Assembly (NCBI RefSeq): GCF_024347495.1
Contig: NZ_AP025491.1
Span: forward strand, 1,736,001-1,800,000
Source: Vibrio gallaecicus
GTDB taxonomy: Bacteria > Pseudomonadota > Gammaproteobacteria > Enterobacterales > Vibrionaceae
Direction: 5' to 3'
Length of the DNA: 64,000 bases
Shown: positions 27,283-37,135 of the stretch, in pieces
Position numbering within the stretch: the stretch's first letter is position 1
Layout of the letters: each line of letters begins with the position of its first letter
Made by a program: the position numbers and the translations under genes
Notes under the pieces: model-generated
Told to the model about the DNA's origin: nothing
The model's database searches: none
What the model saw: only the letters and a program-made list of their open reading frames with translations

Positions 27283-28194
27283 ATGAATAAGCCATACCGA
27301 TATTTTTTGATGGTTGCCCATACTGGCAGCATAAAAGGTGCCGCTGATAAGCTCAATATCAGCCAACCTTCTTTGACTGCTGCCATTAAAAAGTTAGAAG
27401 CCGATGTTGGTGTGCCTATTTTTATTCGTAAATCCAAAGGTGTGGAATTAACGGAGTATGGGCGTTTATTCCGAGAGTATGTGCAAGAGCAACAAGAAAA
27501 ACATTTGAGCTTAATGCACCGCTTTACCGATATGCAGCAACGCCAATTGGGTAAGTTAAAAATAGGAACGGGTGAAGCGTGGTGGGAACAATTCGTTTGC
27601 CACTCCGTTAAAGAATACAAATTAATAGAGCCAGCTTGCTCATTGCATTTGGAATTTGGAAATAATTTGTCTTTGATGCACCACCTTGTCCAAGGTGATA
27701 TCGACTTGTTTGTGGGGCATGAAGTCACGGGTTTACATGAGCGTTGTAAAGTGACGTTTCATCCTTTGTTTCAAGATAAAGAAGCCATTTTTGTTCGAAA
27801 AGATCACCCGCTGCTGACTAAGAAAAAATTGGGCATGGGTGATCAATTGAAGAGTCAAGAACAGTACCCGTTATTACGAGTGACGCCTGAGCATTCAAGG
27901 CACAATTCGGTTCTCTCTGATCATGTTAATTCCCAAGAAGATGCAATGGAAAGCCAGTTGGTTGGGCGTGATGTGTATGATGTGGACTCACTTTTCGCCA
28001 GCATTGATATGTTAAAAATGACTGATGCGGTGATGCCATATAGTCAGAAAATGTGCGCTTGGATGAAAGAGCGAGAGATTGAAACCTTACTGGTGAATGA
28101 AGAAAGGTTAGGCAATGTCGGGATTTATACTAAGCAGGGGATTGATGATCAAAAGATCCAACGATTTGTCCAGATTTTGCAAAAATCGATTTAA
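27283..28194 (+). CDS. LysR-family transcriptional regulator
   Basis: Regulator of 303 residues. The N-terminal winged helix-turn-helix has the standard pattern (MVAHTGSIKGAADKLNISQPSLTAAIKKLEADVGVPIF), followed by an effector-binding domain. It is divergent from the alpha-glucosidase gene, the usual arrangement for a LysR regulator and its target, with a palindrome between them. Control of the alpha-glucosidase, and perhaps of the neighbouring malE and debranching genes, is therefore likely. The ligand is unknown; a sugar or sugar phosphate would fit the context. Confidence 0.88.
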   Translation: MNKPYRYFLMVAHTGSIKGAADKLNISQPSLTAAIKKLEADVGVPIFIRKSKGVELTEYGRLFREYVQEQQEKHLSLMHRFTDMQQRQLGKLKIGTGEAWWEQFVCHSVKEYKLIEPACSLHLEFGNNLSLMHHLVQGDIDLFVGHEVTGLHERCKVTFHPLFQDKEAIFVRKDHPLLTKKKLGMGDQLKSQEQYPLLRVTPEHSRHNSVLSDHVNSQEDAMESQLVGRDVYDVDSLFASIDMLKMTDAVMPYSQKMCAWMKEREIETLLVNEERLGNVGIYTKQGIDDQKIQRFVQILQKSI

Positions 28195-28351
28195 GGTAGT
28201 TATGTAAGCCCGCTACCAAACCTAGATTCAAGCTATGCCAAACCTAGCTTTAAGCTGAACCAAAACCTGATTTGTATACTGTAACTTGCTTGAGGCTATT
28301 GAAGCTAAGCTTATAGAAAATAATGCTTTAGAAAGCAAATCTCTAGAAACG

Positions 28352-28384
28352 AAAAAGCGCCAACCTACTATAGGTTGGCGCTTG
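28352..28384. terminator. Bidirectional terminator, lysR-type gene / pulA
   Basis: AAGCGCCAACCTA cta TAGGTTGGCGCTT, a perfect 13-bp stem between convergent genes. A partial second copy of the right arm (GTTGGCGCTG) follows at about 28392. Confidence 0.88.
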
Positions 28385-28446
28385 CTTTTAGTTGGCGCTG
28401 TTTTAGAGCAGCCAAGCTTTATGCTTTCATATTACATTTACTAAAA

Positions 28447-31400
28447 TTACTTAGCAGTAATCGTTAGCTCTTTGTTTAGAATGTTGAATGCCACTTGGTA
28501 GCTACCTGCTGTTGCAGGAGTAAAAGCAATATTGCCGCTTGAGTCAGTAATCTCTAGAGATTCAGACCCCTGAACCACATCATTAAATGCATGTTCACAT
28601 TCGCCCCAGTTACCACAAGTCATTTTAAACTGAGTTGTTTCACCGGCAGTCAGCTCCGCTGTTGTAAATGAAATCATTTCAGGCTTATCAGCATCTGATG
28701 TCATTTTCTGAGCATCACCGTGCGCCCAATCGCCAGAAATTGTGCCTGGGATGAACCACGTTTTACCCACATAGCTTTCGCTTAGTACAGCATCAACCAC
28801 AACAGGCGTCTCAGTATTGGTTGCATCAAGTGTGAACTCGTACATGCCCATTTCAGAGAAGTTACTTGGGCAGTTATCACCACCACAGCTAATTTCTGTA
28901 TCCCATGAGCCTTTAGTAAATTTGTAGCCAGTATCTTTAGCAAGACCTAGTTGAACTGTATACAAACCGCCATTAGCGTAAGGTACTTCGATAGTTGATG
29001 GATCCCAAGATGCAGCAGGGAAGTCACCAGCAATGTAGATCTTGGTGTTACCAAATGGAGGTAAATCATCAAGTTTTTCGCTCACTGGCAAACCTAGCCC
29101 ACGTTCGCCGTTACGAGCTTGTACAAACACTGCGCTAGACCAAGCAGGAACCGAGAACTTACCTTCTGCAAACTGTGAAGCACCGGCTACGCCGCCATCC
29201 ACATGTTCTTCACTTAATGCAAAACCAGCAAGTTCGATGGCTTTGCTTTCGTGGTCAACAAAATCACCAATAACTTGAGTTTCTGGTGATGCGTTGATAA
29301 CCACTACGATTGAATCAAGATTTGCATCTAGGTCAGTCGTTTGTGTTGAACCGTTATCAATGCTCATTACAATCAAACCTGGAGTTTGACCTTTGCCTGA
29401 ATTACGGAAGTCGACACGTTTCATGATTTCTTCAGCACTTGGCAGTGTCATCAAATCAGAAGCACTACGGATGCGTAGCATTTCTTTGTAATTTGAGTAC
29501 ATCAATTCCAAGTCTTTAGCTTGTGGCTGAGCATTAACGTCGGCCGTTACTTGACTGATCAAATCATAGTTAGCGAAGTCTTTATCTTTTGCTGGTAAGC
29601 CTTTGTTCCAGTTGTTGTCTGCAAGAGTAAAGTCGACAAGGTTGTACCAATCGCCGTAGTCGTAAGAGTCACGCTGCATTGATTTAGAACGTAGCAGTTC
29701 ACCACCCATATGGTTGAACGGCATTGCTTGACCTAGTAGAACGGTCGCCATACCAACAGACTGCATTTGAACGCGAACTTCAACTGATGCCTCTGAAGGC
29801 ACTTTGTACATGTTGATGTCCCAGAACGTTTGGTTATCGTGCTTAGAAACGTAGTTTTGAACTTCCCAAGGTTGTTCTGCGTAACCGGCTTGCTGGCCGT
29901 TATAGTCAATGCTTGAACCTACTTGAGTTGTCCCTTCGTAATCGACCATCTTGAATTTCTTCAAGTTGCCAGCCATACCTAAGCGAGTTAAGTCAGTTTG
30001 GTGAAGGGCGCGAGCTAATTCTGTATCAGACACATTGCCTTCTGCATCTCGGCTTAGCTCATTAGGTAATACTGCTGCACCAGTAGCAAAACCTTGAGTT
30101 TCACGGATGCCGTTAGCTTCATCAAATGGGCTACCGCCACGTACTGCATCTCTCAATCTATCTGAGAATGAGCCAATACCAGTGCCACCAAGGTTCGGTT
30201 GAGTTGCTTGTACAAAACGTTTGTTGTTCTCAACTTCACCAAAGTTCCAGCCTTCACCGTAGAAGTAAACTTCAGAATTGACTTCACGCGCTGCGGCTAA
30301 TGTTTGCTCCATTTGTGAAAGTGGATGGTGACCCATTAAGTCCCAACGGAAAGCATCAATTTTGTAAGCTTCAACCCAAGTTTGGATAGAGTCATCAATC
30401 AGCTTGGCAAACATAGCATTTTCAGGCGCTGTGTTTTCACAACAGGTTGATGTTTCTACTAGACCTGTATCCGGAACTAAACGTTGGTAGTAAAGTGGAA
30501 CGACTTTATCCAGTACCGACTTGTCGTTCATGCCTGAAGCGTTGGTATGGTTGTACACCACATCCACAACGACGTTCATGCCGATATCTTCTTTAACTGA
30601 CTTCACCATTTCACGGAATTCTAGGATACGCGCTGTACCTTCTGCATCGCTAGAGTATGAACCTTCAGGAACCGTGTAATGGAATGGGTCATAGCCCCAG
30701 TTGTATGAGTCGACTGAACGAACGTATTCGTTAAGTCCTTCAATCACTGGGTTTTCTTTCGAATCGCTTGCTTTTAGCTCTTCAAATGCATCAGCAATCG
30801 TGCCACCACTTGTACAGTAGCCACTGAATCGGTCATCTTTTTCAACAGATGCATTCAGTGAACAAAGTTTACTAAACGGTTCGTCGATATTGGCAACTTT
30901 ATCGGGATCTTCGTTGATCGTCGCGATATCAAATACAGGCATTAAGTGCAGGTGAGTCATACCTGCTTCACTTAGCTCTTTCAGGTGGTTTACTGGAACT
31001 GAGTTTTGTTCGGTGAAGGCTAGGTACTTACCTTTGTTGTCTGTACTTGCATCTTGAGCTGAGAAGTCACGGACATGAGATTCGTAAATCACCATGTTAG
31101 ACAAATCACCATTTTCAGGATTTTGAGAGTGTGGTGCGTCTAAACCATCCCAACCAGCTGGTTTCAAATCATCTGAATCTAAATCGATGGCTTGGCTGTA
31201 TAGAGAGTTTGTTGAAAGGCTCACTGAGTACGGGTCAGTTACTTCGTAGCCGTAACCTTTTTGCTCTCTTGGTTGGAACACTTTCATTGCGTAACGGTAG
31301 AATTTGTTGTCTACCGCGTCAGTTTCTAGTTCAACACTCCAGCTACCAGAAGCAGTATCTTCAGTCATTGCGTGACGTGAAGCTTCAGACTTGTCGCTGT

Positions 31401-32859
31401 TGTAAACCACCAATTCAACTTCAGAAGCTGTTGGAGCCCACAGACGGAAAGTCACGCCGTCATCACCATAAATTGGACCGTATTCTAGATCGGCAGCATC
31501 TTCAGCGAAAATAGCATCAATCGCACCAGCAAATTGAATGGCAGTTGAAGAACGCAGTGCTGATGGTTCATTTGCAGCACCATTTGAAGAAGCAATGGCA
31601 ATTAAGCTGCCTTTCATCAAAGACGCAAGTGATAACTCACTTGGTAGATCTGGCACTTCAAATGCCGGGTAATCAGCAAGGTGAGGGAATTGTTTTTTCT
31701 GTGTGTCAGTGAGCGTTGCACCAGTTAGTTTGATCGATGCGCCGGTGACGACACCGTTTTCTGATACATCGTACTTACCGTTTGAGCTGAACATGATTTG
31801 CACAAGGTCAGCACCGTTGCCTGCGCGCCACACCATGGTGTTGTCATCAAGTAAAATCGCCCCAACGGTATCAATAGTGAACTCTGAAGATGGACCGCCT
31901 ACTGCAAACGCGTCATCTCGGGTTGGGTAAGACGTTCCGCTGCCAGGAATATAAGTGACGCCTGGGTTATCTGCTTGACCTGAAATATCAATCACAAGGT
32001 CGTTACCAATAAGCTTATCTTTGTTGGCGTTACGGAAAATTACGTTGAAACATTGAGTGGCATCATCAGTAACCGGTACATACCAAACTGGACCAAACTC
32101 ATCAGAGGCATCTGGTGTTACGCTTACGTCGTCCCATCCACCATTTAGGTAGTCTTCACCCGCAGCGGCACAACTGGCGTTATTCCAGATATGCAGGTTT
32201 AAGTTTGCGTAGCCGTTTTTATCAGCACCGTCTTCTTTGTAATCACCTAGTGCATCGTATAAGTGTAATGCAAAGTGACCAGACGGTGGAGCGGGTAATT
32301 CACCAGGTGCTGATACTTCTGGTAATTTTACGTCAGTACCGGTTTGATCAAGCCCGTGAGCCATCATCATAGTGTCTTGGCGAGAACCTTCAACTTTGTC
32401 GCCAGTATGAGTCACACCTAGTGACTTACCAGCATCATTACTGTCTAAGGTCACGGCTGCTTGCTGAGTTGTACCATCTGAAATATTGCACGCGCCTTGT
32501 GCTTCTGTTGCAGTAACTAACCAAGTAGGACCAAAATTATCAGACGATGTTGCCGTAAATGATTTGTCACCACACTCTAGTACCCACTGGCTAAAGTCGG
32601 TGGTGACATTTGCCATACGAGAAACTGTGGATGTCGTATCTGCAATGTAGCTGACAGAAATTTCAGTAGCAGAAGGAGCTGCAGCAGCAGAAGGTAAGAC
32701 TACATTCGGTGCAAGTTCCACTTCTGAAGGTACAGAGGTTGAGGGTGTTGGTGCGACATAAGTTGAGTCATCGTCGCTACAACCCGAGATTACTGTTGCT
32801 GTTAGGATTGGCAGCATAGCCTTGGATAAGGTCGATAGCTTAAAGGTTTTTGTATTCAC
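28447..32859 (-). CDS. pulA: Lipoprotein pullulanase (type I), GH13
   Basis: Very long surface or periplasmic pullulanase of 1470 residues that hydrolyses alpha-1,6 bonds of pullulan and branched dextrins. A signal peptide ends in lipobox VISGC (Cys27), followed by Asp residues. Next come N-terminal beta modules including a CBM41-like domain (HFALHLYDALGDYKEDG ... LHIWNN), a CBM48-like domain (YGPIYGDDGVTFRLWAPTA), and the catalytic barrel with the pullulanase signature YNWGYDP. Catalytic motifs are DAFRWDLMGHH, YFYGEGWNFGE and SKHDNQTFWD. After the barrel there are two further beta modules (about residues 1270-1470), each with a cysteine pair. Klebsiella PulA is about 1090 residues; the extra modules account for the length. 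MalT-box-like motifs lie upstream. Confidence 0.93.
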   Translation of the reverse strand: MNTKTFKLSTLSKAMLPILTATVISGCSDDDSTYVAPTPSTSVPSEVELAPNVVLPSAAAAPSATEISVSYIADTTSTVSRMANVTTDFSQWVLECGDKSFTATSSDNFGPTWLVTATEAQGACNISDGTTQQAAVTLDSNDAGKSLGVTHTGDKVEGSRQDTMMMAHGLDQTGTDVKLPEVSAPGELPAPPSGHFALHLYDALGDYKEDGADKNGYANLNLHIWNNASCAAAGEDYLNGGWDDVSVTPDASDEFGPVWYVPVTDDATQCFNVIFRNANKDKLIGNDLVIDISGQADNPGVTYIPGSGTSYPTRDDAFAVGGPSSEFTIDTVGAILLDDNTMVWRAGNGADLVQIMFSSNGKYDVSENGVVTGASIKLTGATLTDTQKKQFPHLADYPAFEVPDLPSELSLASLMKGSLIAIASSNGAANEPSALRSSTAIQFAGAIDAIFAEDAADLEYGPIYGDDGVTFRLWAPTASEVELVVYNSDKSEASRHAMTEDTASGSWSVELETDAVDNKFYRYAMKVFQPREQKGYGYEVTDPYSVSLSTNSLYSQAIDLDSDDLKPAGWDGLDAPHSQNPENGDLSNMVIYESHVRDFSAQDASTDNKGKYLAFTEQNSVPVNHLKELSEAGMTHLHLMPVFDIATINEDPDKVANIDEPFSKLCSLNASVEKDDRFSGYCTSGGTIADAFEELKASDSKENPVIEGLNEYVRSVDSYNWGYDPFHYTVPEGSYSSDAEGTARILEFREMVKSVKEDIGMNVVVDVVYNHTNASGMNDKSVLDKVVPLYYQRLVPDTGLVETSTCCENTAPENAMFAKLIDDSIQTWVEAYKIDAFRWDLMGHHPLSQMEQTLAAAREVNSEVYFYGEGWNFGEVENNKRFVQATQPNLGGTGIGSFSDRLRDAVRGGSPFDEANGIRETQGFATGAAVLPNELSRDAEGNVSDTELARALHQTDLTRLGMAGNLKKFKMVDYEGTTQVGSSIDYNGQQAGYAEQPWEVQNYVSKHDNQTFWDINMYKVPSEASVEVRVQMQSVGMATVLLGQAMPFNHMGGELLRSKSMQRDSYDYGDWYNLVDFTLADNNWNKGLPAKDKDFANYDLISQVTADVNAQPQAKDLELMYSNYKEMLRIRSASDLMTLPSAEEIMKRVDFRNSGKGQTPGLIVMSIDNGSTQTTDLDANLDSIVVVINASPETQVIGDFVDHESKAIELAGFALSEEHVDGGVAGASQFAEGKFSVPAWSSAVFVQARNGERGLGLPVSEKLDDLPPFGNTKIYIAGDFPAASWDPSTIEVPYANGGLYTVQLGLAKDTGYKFTKGSWDTEISCGGDNCPSNFSEMGMYEFTLDATNTETPVVVDAVLSESYVGKTWFIPGTISGDWAHGDAQKMTSDADKPEMISFTTAELTAGETTQFKMTCGNWGECEHAFNDVVQGSESLEITDSSGNIAFTPATAGSYQVAFNILNKELTITAK

Positions 32860-33066
32860 GTTTGATATCCATATAGTTTTTATTTCAGTTGAATATCGTA
32901 GTGTTTAATAGGTCGAACGGTGTGTGAGCGGTATAGCCAAAGTTATTTTGGATATGGAAATTTAGAAAATACAGTGAGGTCGTCACGCTTTGTATAATGA
33001 AAACTAATATTACCTTTGATCAATCACTCACAAATTATCTATTCATGAGGTAAAGGCGTAGAGCAT

Positions 33067-33098
33067 GGGAGTAGGAGGAGAGGATGAGCTCTACTCCT
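33067..33098. promoter_or_regulatory. MalT-box cluster upstream of pulA
   Basis: Dense purine-rich elements: GGGAGTAGGAGG (33067-33078), GAGAGGATGAG (33078-33088, contains the GGATGA core) and AGGAGTAG on the minus strand (33091-33098). They lie about 210 to 240 bases before the pulA start. The AGGAGTAG form recurs before malP and lamB. Confidence 0.65.
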
Positions 33099-33145
33099 AA
33101 GAAGTGTGAGCTTAATGCCGATATTGAACGAACTTGTTTTTCACA

Positions 33146-33180
33146 AAAAATAAAGGGTGAGCAATTCACCCTTTATTTGT
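33146..33180 (-). terminator. Terminator after GH13 amylase
   Basis: AATAAAGGGTGA gcaat TCACCCTTTATT perfect stem, about 75 bases after the amylase stop, with an A run on the plus strand (T run on the minus strand). Confidence 0.85.
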
Positions 33181-33249
33181 TCTCTTGATAGTTAAAAACC
33201 TATTAAATTGGGCTTTAAAGTCTGTTTTTTATGCACTAAATTTTCCGAA

Positions 33250-35025
33250 TTAAAATGGTAGAGATAATACTAATGCCGATGTTGCTAATGGTTCTAATTG
33301 CAAGCTGATGAAGCCTTCTCCGTGGTTGTTCACTTTTAATGTAGCCTTTGAATGGTTGCCAATACATTCACTCATATCATAAACCCCTTCTTTTAAATCA
33401 ATGGCTTGAAGAGTGCTTTGTGGAATCACTAGATCTATGAACTCCGAGTTATGCTGGTGGAAGTTTGCTGAAGCAATCACCAGTTCATTTTGATCATGGC
33501 GAATAAACGCGTAGCAGGAATCACTTAAATGGTTCGATTGATGTAAGTCGACATAAGCACCTGTCATGGATGAATGCTTAAGGGTGAAATTCATCACTGT
33601 TTTATAGAAGGCGCGAAGTTGCTTCTCATCATCATTGAGCTGCCCGCCGTCGAACTTCCCGTTATTCATCCACTTTTGGTGTTGAGGTACGCCAATGTAA
33701 TCAAAGATAGAGGTACGAGAAGGTTGCCCAAATCCTGCATTTTCAGCCCCAGATTCACCGACTTCTTGACCAAAATACAACATGGTAGGTGAGCTACTTA
33801 ATAAAGCACTGACTAGCATTGCAGGCTTAGCAATATTGGGATCACCGACAAATTCTGGTGAAGCAATTCTTTGTTCATCATGGTTATCAAGGAAGTGCAT
33901 CATATGGTGTTCAATGTCTTGAAGTTGATGCTGAATTTCCGGAATGATAGCGGTTGATGCTTTGCCCTGCATGATGGCTTTCAAACCATCATAGAGATCG
34001 ACCTTATCGTATAAGTAATCCATCTTGCCTAGCTTGATGTAATCTCGGTAAAGATGAGGTTGATACACTTCGGCCATTAAAAACGCTTCTGCATTCTTCA
34101 TTTTGATTGAAGAGTTGAGGTAGCTCCAAAATTCAACTGGCACCATTTCCGCCATATCATAGCGGAAACCATCCACGCCTTTAGATAGCCAGTATAGAGC
34201 TATATCTCGGAATTTAACCCAAGAGTCAGGGACTTCAAATTCAAGCCAAAAGTGATAATGATCCATGTAATCGCGGTGTTCAAAGTCACGAGGTAACTCT
34301 GGGAAATCTTTGGTGCCATCAGGCTTAATGCCATAGTTCACTTTTACGGTTTCGTACCAGTCGTCGAAGTTTGGCTTGGAAAGGCGAGATCCATTACCTG
34401 TCCATTTTGCTGGGTTTTCAATAAATGGAGTCGCTAGGCTCGGATGATTTTCTCCACCAAGAGGCATGAACTCAGAGATAATATCTGGCAATTCAAATGC
34501 AGCGTTAGGGATATAATAGAAGTTATTATCGCGATGGTACTCTACGCTGGTATCGTCTTGGCTACCGAAATCTTTGATACCAGGCGGGTTGTTTTCCCCT
34601 TTGTATTGGCGTGCAACATGATTGGGTACGATGTCGATAATGACTTTTAAGCCGTTTTCATGGCTTCTTTGTATTAGCGCTTCGAACTCTTCAAGGCGAG
34701 AGGTTGGCTCATTAGCTAAATCAGGGTTTACTGAGTAGTAATCTTTGACTGCATAAGGAGAGCCAGCACGCCCTTTGACGACACTTGGGTGATCATTGGT
34801 AATACCAATGTCGTTGTAATCCTTGATGACAGCATGATGCGGGATGCCGGTATACCAAATATGGGTTATACCAAGATCTTTTATTTCAGCCAGAGCGTGA
34901 TGCGTGAAATCACTGAATTTTCCTACTCCATTTTCTTCCATCGTACCCCATGGAGTATTGGTGGTATTTTTGTTGCCAAACAAACGTGTAAAAACTTGAT
35001 AGATAGCATGTTTATTATTATTCAT
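33250..35025 (-). CDS. Cytoplasmic GH13 alpha-amylase-family enzyme
   Basis: GH13 enzyme of 591 residues without a signal peptide, so acting in the cytoplasm on imported dextrins or glycogen. Region I is IDIVPNHVAR; the catalytic residues are in GVDGFRYDMAEMVPVEF (nucleophile Asp), AFLMAEVYQP (Glu) and HFLDNHDEQRIAS (Asp). A C-terminal beta domain follows. The start MNNNKHAIYQ is preceded by AAGGAAT at good spacing; a start 17 codons upstream (35076) lacks this. GGGATGG and GGATGAG elements at about 35061 and 35105 might be MalT sites. Exact product pattern (alpha-amylase or maltogenic type) is not clear. Confidence 0.88.
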   Translation of the reverse strand: MNNNKHAIYQVFTRLFGNKNTTNTPWGTMEENGVGKFSDFTHHALAEIKDLGITHIWYTGIPHHAVIKDYNDIGITNDHPSVVKGRAGSPYAVKDYYSVNPDLANEPTSRLEEFEALIQRSHENGLKVIIDIVPNHVARQYKGENNPPGIKDFGSQDDTSVEYHRDNNFYYIPNAAFELPDIISEFMPLGGENHPSLATPFIENPAKWTGNGSRLSKPNFDDWYETVKVNYGIKPDGTKDFPELPRDFEHRDYMDHYHFWLEFEVPDSWVKFRDIALYWLSKGVDGFRYDMAEMVPVEFWSYLNSSIKMKNAEAFLMAEVYQPHLYRDYIKLGKMDYLYDKVDLYDGLKAIMQGKASTAIIPEIQHQLQDIEHHMMHFLDNHDEQRIASPEFVGDPNIAKPAMLVSALLSSSPTMLYFGQEVGESGAENAGFGQPSRTSIFDYIGVPQHQKWMNNGKFDGGQLNDDEKQLRAFYKTVMNFTLKHSSMTGAYVDLHQSNHLSDSCYAFIRHDQNELVIASANFHQHNSEFIDLVIPQSTLQAIDLKEGVYDMSECIGNHSKATLKVNNHGEGFISLQLEPLATSALVLSLPF

Positions 35026-35242
35026 TGTTATAATTCCTTTATATTCCATCATGTTATGTAGGGATGGATAAGGCATTTAGGCTAACGTATTTGTAAAAAA
35101 GCTTACTCATCCTTTATAAAAGATTTAAGGGCGTAGCTGAGTTTTCTTTGAAGGCTTGAATCGCTAATCTAGGCGCGTCAGTGAATACTTCGCGCATTGA
35201 ACATTCAGTCAGTTTAATAAAATTTAAATCTAAGGAGTCTTT

Positions 35243-35626
35243 TTGTCTCTCACTATCATTTTTAGCTGTATTTATTTAAGCATTGTCGCAGTGAGTATGC
35301 TGCTTTTTACTTCTTCTCAGGCGCTGTTCGTCGCCTACATTGTGATGAGCATTTTAACCTTCGCGCTTTATGCGAAAGATAAACGAGCGGCAATAAAAGG
35401 TAAGTGGCGAACCAAGGAAAGTACGTTACACCTGTTTTCTTTGTTGGGAGGTTGGCCTGGTGCGTTACTGGCGCAAGCGAAATTACGCCATAAAACTCAA
35501 AAGCAGCCATTTAAAGCTATTTTATGGATGTCGATTATCGGGAATATCAGTGCATTTTTGTGGGCTTTGACGGCGCAAGGACAAGCCGTGTTACAACCTA
35601 TCCTTGCGAACTTATTGGTTAACTAA
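35243..35626 (+). CDS. DUF1294 small membrane protein, TTG start
   Basis: Inner-membrane protein of 127 residues with about three to four hydrophobic helices and the DUF1294 core FALYAKDKRAAIKGKWRTKESTLHLFSLLGGWPGA, in which KDK and the WPGA turn are diagnostic. In other bacteria this domain is sometimes fused to a cold-shock domain; here it stands alone. The start is TTG, supported by AAGGAGT six bases upstream and by lack of any ATG that keeps the first helix. Function is unknown. Confidence 0.82.
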   Translation: MSLTIIFSCIYLSIVAVSMLLFTSSQALFVAYIVMSILTFALYAKDKRAAIKGKWRTKESTLHLFSLLGGWPGALLAQAKLRHKTQKQPFKAILWMSIIGNISAFLWALTAQGQAVLQPILANLLVN

Positions 35627-35775
35627 ACTATTGGCTAACTAAATTATTGAGCAGCTATGTATCTAAGCAATTGAGCATTTAAAATGAACTGAGTTTTCAG
35701 CCGTGTTAAAGCGTTAGATAACTAGATAACGTTTTGACTCAAGGCCTAGAAGTTAGGTGAGTCAATGACTAGAAA

Positions 35776-36360
35776 TTAGAGCATTGGAATTGTCGACGCG
35801 AGCAGTAAACCAGCCATCCCATAGTTGAAGCTCTTAATGCGCATTGGGGTCGTTAGCCAGTGCTGTAATTGTTTACCCGCTGCAGTCCAAAAAGTCACAG
35901 AAGGTAAATTGGCCAAGGTGAAAATCCCTGCAATGATGGCTAATTCCCACCAAGAGCTTCCAGAGCTATAGACCGAAACCGCTGTTAATGCCATTGACCA
36001 TCCCTTTGGATTCACCCATTGAAAACTCGCCGCACCTAGAAAAGTCATGGGTTTGAATGTGTCTGAATTTTTAGCTTTGCCACTGGTAGCAATCTTGATT
36101 GCAAGGTACACCAAGTAAGCCAAACTCAGGTACTTTAAAACTTGGTGCGTGACTGGGTAAGCATTAAATACGCCCATTAAACCGAACCCAACTAATAGCA
36201 ACATTACGGCGAAACCGAGTGCGATACCCAACATGTGTGGGATGGTTCGAGCAAAGCCGACATTAGCTCCTGAAGTCATTAACATGATGTTGTTTGGCCC
36301 TGGAGTAAAGGTCGAGACAAACGCAAATAACGCCAATGCACTGAGTTGTTCTAATGGCAT
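35776..36360 (-). CDS. LysE-family amino acid exporter
   Basis: Inner-membrane exporter of about 194 residues with six hydrophobic segments and the LysE/RhtB signature FTPGPNNIMLMTSGANVGF near the N-terminus. The start used (MPLEQLSA) is preceded by GGAGA at proper distance, and this GGAGA lies inside the codons that an alternative start at 36372 would use. It is divergent from an Lrp/AsnC-type regulator, a frequent pairing for amino acid exporters. The specific amino acid is not known. Confidence 0.9.
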   Translation of the reverse strand: MPLEQLSALALFAFVSTFTPGPNNIMLMTSGANVGFARTIPHMLGIALGFAVMLLLVGFGLMGVFNAYPVTHQVLKYLSLAYLVYLAIKIATSGKAKNSDTFKPMTFLGAASFQWVNPKGWSMALTAVSVYSSGSSWWELAIIAGIFTLANLPSVTFWTAAGKQLQHWLTTPMRIKSFNYGMAGLLLASTIPML

Positions 36361-36498
36361 AGTTTTCTCCATTTTTATTTATGCTGAGTAAGCACCGTAT
36401 GCATGTGATGTACGAGCTTAAAATATGAGTGAATGCAAATAGTGCGAATGCAGAAGTGGTAAACCAACGAGCATTGAAATATAGGCATGAGAATCTTG

Positions 36499-36512
36499 TC
36501 TGACCGGTCAAG
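36499..36512. promoter_or_regulatory. Palindrome between LysE exporter and Lrp/AsnC regulator
   Basis: TGACCGGTCA (36501-36510) is a perfect 10-base palindrome in the 231-base divergent gap, 80 to 90 bases before the regulator. It may be the operator of the Lrp/AsnC protein, but no second copy was seen. Confidence 0.35.
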
Positions 36513-36591
36513 CTTCATACTAGGTGGAAAGCACCGCAATTTTGTGTTTATATTCATCTCATTAAGGATTTTTGAGCAATAAACAACGGCT

Positions 36592-37032
36592 ATGGATAGA
36601 TTTGACGAAAGAATATTGCATGAGCTAAAAGCTGACGGCAGAATCTCCAATGTAGACCTTTCTGAAAGGGTAGGGTTATCTCCATCAGCAACCCTAAGGC
36701 GAGTGCAAGATTTAGAGAAAAAAGGGGTGATTCAAGGCTATCGCGCGGTATTAGATAATGTGCAAATGGGCGTTGGTTTTATTGCTTACGTATCGATTGG
36801 TTTATCTAGCCACAGCAAAGCGGCTCAACTTGAATTCGAACAGCATGTCAGCTTAGAAAGTGAAGTAGTTGAATGCCACAATATTACGGGTGCAAATGAA
36901 TATTTATTACGAGTAGAAACCCGTGATTTACCAAGTTATAAAAAGTTTCACGCTGATGTTTTAGGTGAATGCGCGCAAGTTCAATCCATTTCAACGATGG
37001 TAGTGATGGATACGCCAAAAGACGAACGCTAG
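36592..37032 (+). CDS. Lrp/AsnC-family transcriptional regulator
   Basis: Regulator of 146 residues. The N-terminal helix-turn-helix (MDRFDERILHELKADGRISNVDLSERVGLSPSATLRRVQDLE) and the C-terminal RAM ligand-binding fold (GVGFIAYVSIGL to the end) are both complete. It is divergent from a LysE-type exporter, which it probably controls in response to an amino acid. Length and architecture are normal for the family. Confidence 0.92.
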   Translation: MDRFDERILHELKADGRISNVDLSERVGLSPSATLRRVQDLEKKGVIQGYRAVLDNVQMGVGFIAYVSIGLSSHSKAAQLEFEQHVSLESEVVECHNITGANEYLLRVETRDLPSYKKFHADVLGECAQVQSISTMVVMDTPKDER

Positions 37033-37135
37033 CCATAACTATTCAATGAAAATCTTAGTTAAGGTTATGAAGTTTAATGATTTTAATTAGCGCTAAAGTT
37101 GTATGAAATGTTGGGTTATTGATTAAGGAAAGAGA

